NCBI GenBank assembly: GCA_020201295.1
Contig: JAIVHA010000023.1
Location: 1 to 21,126 of the forward strand
DNA: 21,126 nucleotides
From: Lysobacteraceae bacterium
GTDB lineage: Bacteria; Pseudomonadota; Gammaproteobacteria; DSM-19610
Direction: 5' to 3'
How positions within the stretch are numbered: the stretch's first letter is position 1; each line of letters opens with the position of its first letter. Made by a program: the position numbers and the translations under genes. Below are positions 8,103 through 15,682 of the stretch, in pieces. The notes under the pieces were generated by a model. The model was not told where the DNA came from. It made no database searches and saw nothing but the letters and a program-made list of their open reading frames with translations.

Positions 8103-9575
8103 TCAGGACGAACAACTTACCTCCAGCCGCCGTCCCCAGTCCGGTGGCGGCGCTGCATAGGCGGCCATCTCCGGTTGTTCGTCAAAAGGCCGCTGCAACA
8201 GCGCCAGCAGGCGGTCGATTTCACGGTAATCGCCCCCCTGCGCGGCACGGATGGCCTGCTCGGCCAGGTAGTTGCGCAGTATATACTTGGGATTTACGGC
8301 CTGCATGCGCGCCCGCCGTTCGGAGCCGTCCATGCCTTCCTGCGCCAGTCGCCGGTGGTAGTCTTGCGCCCAGGTATCGAAGGCGGCTCGATCCACGAAG
8401 GAATCGCGCAGCGGGCAGCCGGGGTCGTCGAAGTCCGCCAGGGCGCGGAAGCTGTTGGTGTGGTCGCAGTGATTGGCGGCCAGCAGGTCCAGCCAGCCCT
8501 GCGCCAATGCGGCATCGTTCGGCATCGTTTCCCGCAGTCCCAGCTTGGCGGCCATGCCCTGGTCATGGGCCTGGCGGAACTGTTCCTGGTAAAGATCGAA
8601 ACCGGCCCTGGCCAGTTCCACCGCGGCATCCGGTTCGGGGTGCAGCAGGGGCAGCAGGGCCTGGGCCAGGCAGCTGACGTTCCACAGGCCGATGTCCGGC
8701 TGTCGATCGAAGGCGTAGCGGCCGTGATGGTCGGAGTGGTTGCAGATGAATCCGGGCTGGTAGTCATCCAGGAAACCGAAGGGACCATAGTCCAGGGTCA
8801 GGCCCAGGATGGACATGTTGTCCGTGTTCATCACCCCGTGGGCGAAACCCACCAGCTGCCATTGGGCCACCAGGCGGGCGGTGCGCGCGACCACTTCCCG
8901 GTAGAAGGCCAGGTAGCGATCCTCCCGCTCCCGGAATTCAGGATAATGGTGTTCGATGACGTAGTCGGCCAGCTGCCGTAGCCGGCCATGCTGGCCGCGG
9001 TAGAAGAATACCTCGAAGGAACCGAAGCGCACATGGCTGGGCGCCATGCGCAGCAGCAGGGCGCCGGCCTCGATCTGTTCGCGGTATACCTCTTCCTCGC
9101 TGCCCAACATGCACAGGGCGCGGGTGGTGGGTATGCCCAGGCCGTGCATGGCCTCGGAGCCGAGGTATTCGCGTACCGTGGAGCGCAACACGGCACGGCC
9201 GTCGCCCCGGCGGGAATAGGGGGTGGGGCCGGCGCCCTTGAGCTGCAGCTCCCAGCGCTCGCCGCGCCGGTTCAGCACCTCGCCGAGGATGATGGCGCGA
9301 CCATCTCCGAGCTGCTCCACATAGTGGCCGAACTGGTGGCCGGCGTAGAGCATGGCGATGGGGTCGGCGCCGGGCAGAGGGCGGCTGCCATTGAGATAGT
9401 CCACGAACTCGGCACGGCCCGCGTCACCCGGGTCCAGGTCGATGAGCGCGGCCGCCGCCGCGTTGAAGCTGGCCATGTGGGCGGCCAGCAACGGGGTTGG
9501 CTGCAGGCGGCCGTGAAAGTCCTCCGGCAGGCATCCGAAACTGTTGCTGTATTGCAGTTGTTCAAGGCTGTGCAT
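8103..9575 (-). CDS. selO: Protein adenylyltransferase SelO (YdiU/UPF0061)
   Basis: Pseudokinase-fold enzyme that AMPylates hydroxyl side chains of target proteins; in E. coli it is linked to redox homeostasis. The 490 residues contain the family blocks YAGHQFGHYVEQLGDGRA, LQLKGAGPTPYSRRGDGRAV, the nucleotide-binding and catalytic segment HGVMNTDNMSILGLTLDYGP, and the C-terminal SCSS, where eukaryotic homologues carry selenocysteine two residues before the final Ser. The length matches bacterial SelO (E. coli about 478). The ATG at 9573-9575 (MHSLEQLQYSNSF) is chosen because homology begins directly there. A TTG 36 bp upstream would add 12 non-conserved residues. No strong ribosome-binding site favours either. 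Confidence 0.95.
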   Translation of the reverse strand: MHSLEQLQYSNSFGCLPEDFHGRLQPTPLLAAHMASFNAAAAALIDLDPGDAGRAEFVDYLNGSRPLPGADPIAMLYAGHQFGHYVEQLGDGRAIILGEVLNRRGERWELQLKGAGPTPYSRRGDGRAVLRSTVREYLGSEAMHGLGIPTTRALCMLGSEEEVYREQIEAGALLLRMAPSHVRFGSFEVFFYRGQHGRLRQLADYVIEHHYPEFREREDRYLAFYREVVARTARLVAQWQLVGFAHGVMNTDNMSILGLTLDYGPFGFLDDYQPGFICNHSDHHGRYAFDRQPDIGLWNVSCLAQALLPLLHPEPDAAVELARAGFDLYQEQFRQAHDQGMAAKLGLRETMPNDAALAQGWLDLLAANHCDHTNSFRALADFDDPGCPLRDSFVDRAAFDTWAQDYHRRLAQEGMDGSERRARMQAVNPKYILRNYLAEQAIRAAQGGDYREIDRLLALLQRPFDEQPEMAAYAAPPPDWGRRLEVSCSS

Positions 9576-9630
9576 GGAAGCGATGATGGGCAGCGTCCCG
9601 GGCGGCTTCAACCCCTGGACCTGGCGGGAA

Positions 9631-9660
9631 TTACTCAGGGCCAGAATGTATCGTTACAAT
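9631..9660 (+). promoter_or_regulatory. Candidate promoter for the FKBP gene
   Basis: A TACAAT hexamer at 9655-9660 lies about 85 bp before the FKBP ATG in the gap between the divergent selO and FKBP genes. The upstream TTACTC (9631-9636, 18-bp spacing) is only a weak -35 match. The gap should also contain the selO promoter, which I cannot place. Confidence 0.3.
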
Positions 9661-9745
9661 GAGCCCCGTCATTCCCGCGCAGGCACTCTCGCCGCCTGCG
9701 CGAATTCGTTAGTATGTGTCTCCTGCCATCTCCGCACGGGTCGTC

Positions 9746-10206
9746 ATGAGCGAACAAAAACTGCATTTCATCAGCAAGCCCAATTATGGCCGCATCCGCA
9801 AGATGACCTCTACTACCTCCACGGTGGCTATGGCGGCGCGTTTCCCAAGATCGAGGTGGCCCTGGAGGGCATGGACATCCACGGCAAGACCGAGGTGGAG
9901 CTGGAACCGGAAGAGGGCTATGGTCCGTACGATCCTGCCCTCCTGATCACGGCGCCGCTGGAGGAATTCCCGCCCGAGGCCCGCCAGCTTGGCGCGCAAC
10001 TGGAGGGCGAAACGCCTGATGGCCGCAGCGTGCCCTTCCGGGTGGTGAAACTGGAGGGCGACCGGCTCACCGTGGACGGCAATCACCCCCTGGCGGGGCG
10101 GCAATTGCGCTTCGTCCTGGAGGTACTGGACATCCGCAATGCCACGGAGGCGGAGCTCGCCGCCGGCCATGCCTTCGTCCACCCCCGGGAGGGCGTGCGG
10201 CATTGA
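9746..10206 (+). pseudogene. SlyD-like FKBP-type peptidyl-prolyl isomerase, frameshifted
   Basis: FKBP-fold prolyl isomerase of the SlyD-like group with an inserted flap domain. Translation from the ATG at 9746 gives the expected start MSEQKLHFIS but leaves the homologous frame within about 15 codons. From roughly 9800 onward another frame carries the rest of the protein: DDLYYLHGGYGGAFPKIEVAL, EVELEPEEGYGPYDP, then DGNHPLAGRQLRFVLEVLDI and the end GHAFVHPRE. Only about 13 residues lie between FIS and YLHGG, where I recall about 18 in homologues, so a short deletion with frame change is likely. The C-terminal His-rich metal-binding tail of classic SlyD is absent. The family call is firm for the downstream part. 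Confidence 0.8.
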
Positions 10207-10228
10207 TGCTTTCCCTGCCCGTGGTACG

Positions 10229-10247
10229 TGACCAGGTTACCTGGTCA
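10229..10247. promoter_or_regulatory. 19-bp perfect palindrome, possible operator
   Basis: TGACCAGGTTACCTGGTCA is an exact inverted repeat (9-bp arms around one T). It lies 23 bp after the FKBP stop and 110 bp before the hrpB start. Its odd length and half-site form suit a dimeric regulator site, but a small terminator stem is possible. No regulator gene is adjacent. Confidence 0.35.
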
Positions 10248-10251
10248 GTTC

Positions 10252-10303
10252 CTGTGGGAGCGGCGCGAGCCGCGAATCATCGCGGCTCGCGCCGCTCCCA
10301 CAG
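10252..10303. repeat. REP-type palindrome 3 (GTGGGAGCGG variant)
   Basis: Perfect 24-bp arms (10252-10275 and 10280-10303) with a 4-nt loop. The outer end reads CTGTGGGAGCGG rather than CTGTAGGAGCGG, and the change is matched in the other arm. It lies between the FKBP gene and hrpB, both on the plus strand. Confidence 0.9.
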
Positions 10304-10356
10304 ATGAACTTTCGCAGTGATTGGATTCAATCAGAGTGGGTTTTCCTGATCATCCC

Positions 10357-12476
10357 ATGACCCCCCTGCCCATCGATCCCCTGTTGCCCGAGATCCGGCG
10401 CTTGCTGCAGGTCCACAACCGGCTGGTCATCCAGGCCGCGCCCGGCGCCGGCAAGACCACCCGCGTGCCGCCGGCCCTGCTGGACACCGACTGGCTGGGC
10501 GGGCAGCGCATCCTCCTGCTGGAGCCGCGCCGGCTGGCCACGCGCGCGGCGGCACGGCGCATGGCCGCGGAACGGGGCGAGGCGGTGGGCGAGACCATCG
10601 GCTATCGCACCCGGCTGGATTCCAGGGTGGGGCCGCGCACCCGCATCGAGGTGGTCACCGAGGGCATCCTCACGCGCATGTTGCAGCAGGACCCGGCCCT
10701 GGAAGGTGTCGGCGCCGTGCTGTTCGATGAATTCCACGAGCGCAGCCTGCAGGCGGACCTGGGCCTGGCCCTGAGCCTGGAATCCCAGGCCGCCCTGCGC
10801 GAGGACCTGCGCCTGCTGGTGATGTCCGCCACCCTGGAGGGTATACCCCTGGAGGAGTACCTGGCGGCACCGATATTGCGCAGCGAGGGGCGCAGCCATC
10901 CGGTCAGGGTGCGTTACCTGCCCTGCAAGGAGGCGGCCGACCGCACCCCGATTGCCCAGGTGGTCCGCACAGTACTGGGAGTGCTGGCGGAAGAGCAGGG
11001 CGACATCCTGGTGTTCCTGCCCGGCACCGGGGAGATCCGGCGCGTGCTGGAAGGCCTGGAGCAGGCGCGCCTGGATCCTGCCATCCTGCTCTGCCCCCTG
11101 TACGGCGACCTGGAGGCCGTCGCCCAGGATGCGGCCATCCAGCCGGCACCGGCCGGCCGGCGCAAGCTGGTGCTGGCCACGGCCATTGCCGAGACCAGCC
11201 TTACCATCGAGGGCGTGCGCGTGGTGGTGGACGCGGGGCGCGCGCACGGCCCCGGGCAGCTGCTATCGGCTCTGGGACGAAGGCACCCAGGCGGGCCTGC
11301 TGGCGCAGACACCGGCGGAGATACTGGCCGCGGACCTCGCCCCCCTGGCCCTGGAGCTGGCGCGCTGGGGGACCCGGGATCCCGCCAGCCTGCGTTGGCT
11401 CGATGCCCCGCCGGCGGGGGCGTATGCCCGCGCCGTGACCCTGTTGCAGGCGCTGCAGGCCCTCGATGCCGAGGGCGGCATCACCCCCCATGGCCGGCGC
11501 ATGGCGGAGCTGCCCCTGCATCCGCGCCTGGCGCACATGGTATTGCGCGGTCACGAATTGGCGCTGGGTGGGCTGGCCTGCGAGCTCGCGGCCCTGCTGA
11601 GCGAGCGCGACATCCTGCGCGGCCGCGAGCGGGACCTGGACCTGCAGCATCGCGTGGAGCTGTTGCGCCAGGCGGGCCGGGACGGGTCGCTTGACCGGGC
11701 GGCGCGCCAGCGGGTACTGCAGGTGGCGACGCAGCTGCGGCGCGGCCTCGGAATCAAGGCACAGCAGGACCCCGCCGCGAATACCGGCCTGCTGGTGGCC
11801 CTGGCCTATCCCGACCGCATCGCCCGTGCCCGTGACGGCCAGCCGGGCCGCTACCGGCTGAGCGGTGGCCAGGGCGCCTTCCTGGATCCGGGGGATGCCC
11901 TCTGGGATGCCGGCTATCTCGCCATCGCCGCCCTCGACGGGGACCGGCGCGAGGCACGCATCTTTCTGGCCGCGCGCTTGGCGCAGGCGGACCTGGAGCG
12001 GGTCTTCGCCGACCATGTCCATGCGGTGGAGCAGGTGCAGTGGGACGCCGCCGCCCTGCGGGTGACGGCGCGCCGCCAGCTGCGACTTGGCGCGCTGGTG
12101 CTGGAGGATGCGCCGCTGGCCCGACCCAATCCCGCTGCCCAGGCCCGTGCCCTGCTGGAGGGGGTGCGCCAGCAGGGACTGGCGGCGGGTAGACTATGCC
12201 GCCGGCGAGATCCCGGTGCTGGCGGTGCGGCTACAGGAGATGTTCGGTTGCGCGGACACCCCGCGCATTGCCGGCGGACGGGTGCCGGTGCTGTTACACC
12301 TGCTGTCACCGGCGCGGCGCCCGGTGCAGGTGACCCGCGACCTGGCCAGCTTCTGGGGCAAGGCCTATGCCGAGGTGAAGAAGGACCTCAAGGGGCGTTA
12401 CCCGAAGCATTCCTGGCCCGACGATCCGCGCCAGGCGGAGGCCTTGCGCGGCACCAGACCGGGCGGAACCCGATGA
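10357..12476 (+). pseudogene. hrpB: ATP-dependent helicase HrpB, two internal breaks
   Basis: DEAH-box helicase HrpB. Residues 28-35 form Walker A (APGAGKTT), followed by the DEFH box in FDEFHERSLQADLGLAL, motif III MSATLEG, and TAIAETSLTIEGVRVVVDAG. The frame then changes near 11240. Just after DAG the sequence resumes at RTAPGSCYRLWDEGTQ, so about 40 residues that should hold the QRxGRxGR arginine-finger motif VI are gone. A second break near 12190 joins LLEGVRQQGLAA to VDYAAGEIPVLAVRLQEMFG in the third frame, and about 90 residues of the C-terminal HrpB domain look missing. The end is typical (KGRYPKHSWPDDPRQAE). The total is about 706 codons against roughly 810-840 in the family. The ATG at 10357 fits the family start. 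As written it cannot make an active helicase. Confidence 0.9.
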
Positions 12477-12481
12477 CCCCT

Positions 12482-12551
12482 GTAGGAGCGGCCTCTGGCC
12501 GCGAACAGGCTGAGGTGACACGGGCTATTCGCGGCCAGAGGCCGCTCCTAC
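12482..12551. repeat. REP-type palindrome 4 (GTAGGAGCGG class)
   Basis: Perfect 24-bp arms (12482-12505 and 12528-12551) around a 22-nt loop, starting 6 bp after the hrpB stop. The stem core is CCTCTGG, one base different from palindrome 1 and matched in the partner arm. It ends about 40 bp before the efpL start and may end hrpB transcription. Confidence 0.9.
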
Positions 12552-12592
12552 GGGTTGCGGTCGCAACATTCGAACTTTGATCTGGAGACAAC

Positions 12593-13159
12593 ATGCCCAA
12601 GGCCAGTGAGCTGAAGAAAGGCGCCGTGGTGGAGATGGACGGCGAGGTCTACGTGGTGCGCCAGCTGGAGACCAAGAGTCCCTCCTCGCGCGGTGCCGTG
12701 ACCCTGTACAAGGTGCGCTTCCAGAACGTGCGCAGCAAGCAGAAGCGCGACGAGACCTTTCGCGGCGACGACACGGTGCAGAGCGTGGCCTTCGAGAAGC
12801 GGGCGGTGCAGTTCTCCTACCAGGACGGCGATATCTTCTACTTCATGGACAACGAGGATTACGCCCAGTATGGCCTCGATGCCGACAGCCTGGAGGATCA
12901 GCGTCCCTACCTGACCGAGAGCCTGGAGGGCATCGCCCTGCTGCTGGTGGATGGCGCGGTGATCGCCCTGGAGCTGCCCCAGTCCGTAGACCTTGAAATC
13001 GTGGACACGGCGCCGGCCATCAAGGGCGCCAGTGCCTCGGCGCGCACCAAGACCGCGCTGCTGTCCACCGGGTTGGAGGTGCAGGTGCCCGAGTACCTGG
13101 CGACGGGGGAGCTGGTGCGGGTCAATACCGCCACGGGCAAGTTCATGTCCCGTAGCTAG
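12593..13159 (+). CDS. efpL: Elongation factor P-like protein EfpL (YeiP)
   Basis: EF-P paralogue that binds between the ribosomal P and E sites and relieves stalling on certain sequences. The 188 residues show the three-domain EF-P layout: an N-terminal KOW-like domain with the tip loop SPSSRGAVTLYK (Arg33 at the position of the modified Lys in EF-P), the OB segment FRGDDTVQSVAFEKRAVQFSY, and the C-terminal signature QSVDLEIVDTAPAIKGASAS. The SPSxRGAxTLYK loop identifies EfpL/YeiP rather than EF-P. The ATG at 12593 has a GGAG site about 7 bp upstream. The last codons (FMSRS) run straight into a repeat element, which supplies the TAG stop at 13157-13159. Confidence 0.95.
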   Translation: MPKASELKKGAVVEMDGEVYVVRQLETKSPSSRGAVTLYKVRFQNVRSKQKRDETFRGDDTVQSVAFEKRAVQFSYQDGDIFYFMDNEDYAQYGLDADSLEDQRPYLTESLEGIALLLVDGAVIALELPQSVDLEIVDTAPAIKGASASARTKTALLSTGLEVQVPEYLATGELVRVNTATGKFMSRS

Positions 13160-13300
13160 GAGCCTGTCGGATTTAGGCGATCGTAGCGAGCAAGGTGTGA
13201 GAGCGAGAACAAATTTTCATGATTTCGAGGCGCATAGTGGACCTACGCAACGAGAAATCAGGGAAATTTGGGCCGCTCTCCCACCGGCGCAGTACGACTG
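13155..13300. repeat. Palindromic element, left copy (GCTAGGAGCCTGTCGG type)
   Basis: The element begins with GCTAGGAGCCTGTCGG and continues as a long imperfect hairpin. The segment from about 13184 to 13228 (with AAATTTTCATGATTTC) is mirrored by about 13251-13296 (with GAAATCAGGGAAATTT) around a TAGTGGACCTA centre. The far end is eroded and does not return to the TCCGACAGGCTCC terminus. The right end is therefore approximate. The outer edge contains the efpL stop codon, and the hairpin half facing the minus strand encodes the C-terminal tail of the VWA protein. Confidence 0.75.
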
Positions 13301-14161
13301 CATGGATGCAGGAGGTAGAGCAACGCATGGACGGCGACGGACCAGTTGCAGACCCAGCAGACCCAGGCCGAACAGGGCCAGGATGGAAGGCTCGGACACC
13401 GAGGGATCTTCGCTATTATCATTGCAGCCAGGGGCATTCGGATTTTCATCGCAGAAGTCGATGGTTTCCTGCAGCTTGGCGTTGGCGAAGGCCGTCACGA
13501 AATCCTCGACCACCTGTTGATCGTTGGTGTTCAGGGCGTCCAGGTCGAACTGCTGGCCATTGTGGGCCAGGGCCAGGGGGACGTAGCAGTCGTCATTTGC
13601 GGTCAGGCAGGCGCCGCCATCGCTTACCACGGCGTTGAACAGGGCATTGTTCTGGGTGAGCAGGCCATCGATCACCGCGTAGCTCGGCGCCAGGCCATTC
13701 ACGGTGAAGCCCGCGGTGCTCCTGAAGTCGTTATCCTCGTCGGTGAAGATGATGATGTTCTTCACCGCGTTGGGCCGGTAGGAGAACAGATCGCTCTGGT
13801 TGTCGATGGCGTTCAGGGCGAAGGCGGTGGCGGAGTAACCGGATTCGACGCTGCCACTGGATACCAGGTTGTTGGCTGCAGCGGCCAGGCTGGTGTCGTC
13901 GGTCAGGTCGGAAAGCATGCGCGGCACAGCCTGCGTGTTGCCAAAGCCCACCAGGCCGTACTGGGCGTCCACGCCGCCGGCGGACAGGATGGAGGCGAAC
14001 AGGCCGATGTTGTTGCGCAGGTTGGCCTGGATGGTGCCCATGGAGCCGGATTCATCGACCATGAAGACGATGTCGGTCATGATGGCGGACTGGGCCGGGC
14101 TGCCGAAGCCGATCAGCGCGGCGGCCATGGCGGCGGAAGAGAAGAGTTTTTTTAGTTTCAT
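13217..14161 (-). CDS. Secreted von Willebrand factor A domain protein with PEP-CTERM-like anchor
   Basis: Predicted exported protein of 314 residues. It has a signal peptide at residues 1-26 (MKLKKLFSSAAMAAALIGFG, cleavage near AQSA), then a VWA domain with the metal-binding MIDAS motif DESGS at 36-40. Residues about 256-277 form a sorting signal: SEPSILALFGLGLLGL, then QLVRRR. This is the PEP-CTERM arrangement (motif, hydrophobic helix, basic cluster) recognised by exosortases, with SEP in place of PEP. Such proteins normally stop at the Arg cluster. Here about 37 further residues (PCVALPPASMQSYC onward) are encoded by the palindromic element, and the TGA lies inside it. An AGGAG site precedes the ATG. 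No exosortase is in the window. Role unknown; VWA domains mediate adhesion or complex assembly. Confidence 0.85.
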   Translation of the reverse strand: MKLKKLFSSAAMAAALIGFGSPAQSAIMTDIVFMVDESGSMGTIQANLRNNIGLFASILSAGGVDAQYGLVGFGNTQAVPRMLSDLTDDTSLAAAANNLVSSGSVESGYSATAFALNAIDNQSDLFSYRPNAVKNIIIFTDEDNDFRSTAGFTVNGLAPSYAVIDGLLTQNNALFNAVVSDGGACLTANDDCYVPLALAHNGQQFDLDALNTNDQQVVEDFVTAFANAKLQETIDFCDENPNAPGCNDNSEDPSVSEPSILALFGLGLLGLQLVRRRPCVALPPASMQSYCAGGRAAQISLISRCVGPLCASKS

Positions 14162-14336
14162 GTTATGGCTCCTGGTGTGCTCTGCATGGAAAATGCCCGT
14201 TTGTACGGGTTTGCGGGATGTACTGCAGGCATCGTGCCAATTTAATTTTGTTCTTATAAATTAATAGGTTAACATTGTCCGTGAATAATCCGGCTGCACG
14301 ACTGTAAAATCCTTTGACTAACAGCAGGTGGATTCC
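14162..14336. promoter_or_regulatory. AT-rich divergent promoter region, VWA gene / purT
   Basis: This 175-bp gap is clearly richer in A+T than its surroundings, especially 14233-14285. For purT, TAAAAT at 14305-14310 is a plausible -10 box. For the VWA gene, TATAAG read on the minus strand near 14250 is a candidate. A small hairpin (CCCGT, TTGT loop, ACGGG, near 14193-14206) would sit in the VWA leader. Box assignments are weak; the promoter role follows from gene orientation. Confidence 0.45.
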
Positions 14337-15551
14337 ATGAAGATCGGCACCCCATTATCCCCCGGGGCCACCCGGGTCATGCTGCTGGGCAGCGGCGAAC
14401 TGGGCAAGGAGGTAATCATTGCCCTGCAGCGTCTCGGCGTGGAGGTGATCGCCGTGGACCGCTATGCCCATGCCCCGGGCCACCAGGTCGCCCACCGTGC
14501 CCACGTCATCGACATGGCCGACGGCGCCGCCCTGCGCGCCCTCATCGAGCAGGAACGCCCCCGGCTGGTGGTACCCGAGATCGAGGCCATCGCCACCGAC
14601 ACCCTGGCGGCGATCGAGGCCGAGGGGCTGGCCGAAGTCATCCCCACGGCCCGCGCCGCCCAGCTCACCATGAACCGCGAGGGCATCCGCCGGCTGGCGG
14701 CCGAGGAACTGGGCCTGCCCACCTCGCGTTATGCCTTCGCCGAAAGCCGCGAGGAACTGGCGGCCGCCATCGACGCCGGCATCGGTTATCCCTGTATCGT
14801 CAAGCCGGTGATGTCTTCCTCGGGCAAGGGCCAGTCGACCCTGCGTGGCCCCGCTGACCTGGATGCCGGCTGGGACCATGCCCTGAGCGGTGGCCGTGTG
14901 AAACGCGCGCGGGTGATCGTGGAGGAGATGATCGACTTCGAGTACGAGATCACCCAGCTCACGGTGCGGGCCCTGAATGCGGCCGGGGTGCTGGAAACGC
15001 ACTTCTGCGCACCCATCGGCCATGTGCAGGAACAGGGCGACTACGTGGAAAGCTGGCAACCCCAGCCCATGAGCGCCACGGCTCTGGAGCGGGCGCGGGA
15101 TGTCGCCGGGCGCATCACCGACAGCCTCGGCGGGCGCGGCTTGTTCGGGGTGGAACTGTTCGTGCGTGGCGACCAGGTCTGGTTCAGCGAGGTGAGTCCA
15201 CGTCCCCATGATACGGGCATGGTCACCATGGTCACCCAGCGCCAGAACGAATTCGAGTTACATGCCCGCGCCATCCTGGGCCTGCCGGTATCCGTGGTCT
15301 TGGCAAGTCCGGGCGCCAGCGCGGTCATCTACGGCGGCCTGGATGAAACGGGGATTGCCTTCGAGGGGCTGGAACAGGCCCTGGCGGACCCGCAGGTGGA
15401 GGTGCGACTGTTCGGCAAGCCGGAATCCTTCCGGCGCCGGCGCATGGGCGTGGCGCTGGCCTGGGCCGATACGGCGGAAGCGGCGCGCACGCGTGCCAAG
15501 AGCGCTGCCCGGCAGGTTCGTCCGGTTGGCGCCCACTCCATGGGCAAATGA
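14337..15551 (+). CDS. purT: Formate-dependent phosphoribosylglycinamide formyltransferase PurT
   Basis: ATP-grasp enzyme that converts GAR, formate and ATP to formyl-GAR in purine synthesis, independently of folate. The 404 residues (E. coli PurT about 392) show the N-terminal MLLGSGELGKE loop, VVPEIEAIATDTL, the ATP-grasp glycine loop KPVMSSSGKGQS (156-167), EEMIDFEYEITQLTVR, and the metal/ATP site GLFGVELFV with EVSPRPHDTGMVT. The ATG at 14337 matches the family start and has a GGTGG-type site upstream; a GTG nine bases earlier is less likely. The TGA stop (15549-15551) shares its last two bases with the inverted repeat that follows. The gene looks intact and is the best-preserved one between the inverted repeats. 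Confidence 0.96.
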   Translation: MKIGTPLSPGATRVMLLGSGELGKEVIIALQRLGVEVIAVDRYAHAPGHQVAHRAHVIDMADGAALRALIEQERPRLVVPEIEAIATDTLAAIEAEGLAEVIPTARAAQLTMNREGIRRLAAEELGLPTSRYAFAESREELAAAIDAGIGYPCIVKPVMSSSGKGQSTLRGPADLDAGWDHALSGGRVKRARVIVEEMIDFEYEITQLTVRALNAAGVLETHFCAPIGHVQEQGDYVESWQPQPMSATALERARDVAGRITDSLGGRGLFGVELFVRGDQVWFSEVSPRPHDTGMVTMVTQRQNEFELHARAILGLPVSVVLASPGASAVIYGGLDETGIAFEGLEQALADPQVEVRLFGKPESFRRRRMGVALAWADTAEAARTRAKSAARQVRPVGAHSMGK

Positions 15552-15577
15552 TCGCTCAAGTCCGACAGGCTCCTAGC
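15550..15577. repeat. Inverted 28-bp partner of the 13155 element
   Basis: These 28 bases match the reverse complement of 13155-13182 at 25 of 28 positions, including an unbroken TCCGACAGGCTCCTAGC end. Only this terminal piece is present; the long hairpin seen at the left copy is absent. It begins inside the purT stop codon. With the left copy it brackets the VWA gene and purT. Confidence 0.85.
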
Positions 15578-15596
15578 GCGAATGGCACTGACTTAA

Positions 15597-15682
15597 CGTC
15601 ATTGCGAGCGAAGCGCGGCAATCTCCTACCATGAAATCAGTCAGTTGGAGATTGCCGCGTCACTTCGTTCCTCGCAATGACG
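15597..15682. repeat. Palindromic repeat (CATTGCGAGCGAAGCG type)
   Basis: Arms CGTCATTGCGAGCGAAGCG plus CGGCAATCTCC (15597-15626) and their near-complement (15647-15682, ending TCGCAATGACG) surround a 20-nt loop. This short interspersed repeat is known from many bacterial genomes. It starts 19 bp after the previous repeat. Read on the minus strand it encodes the peptide VIARNEVTRQSP, which forms the C-terminal end of the DUF465 protein. Confidence 0.88.

Noticed and set aside
9576..9611. Upstream TTG start for selO
   Set aside because: It would add 12 residues without family similarity and has no better ribosome-binding site than the ATG at 9573-9575.
10327..12022. Minus-strand frames of 273-306 codons
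   Set aside because: They are antisense to hrpB, with no start signal or recognisable motif.
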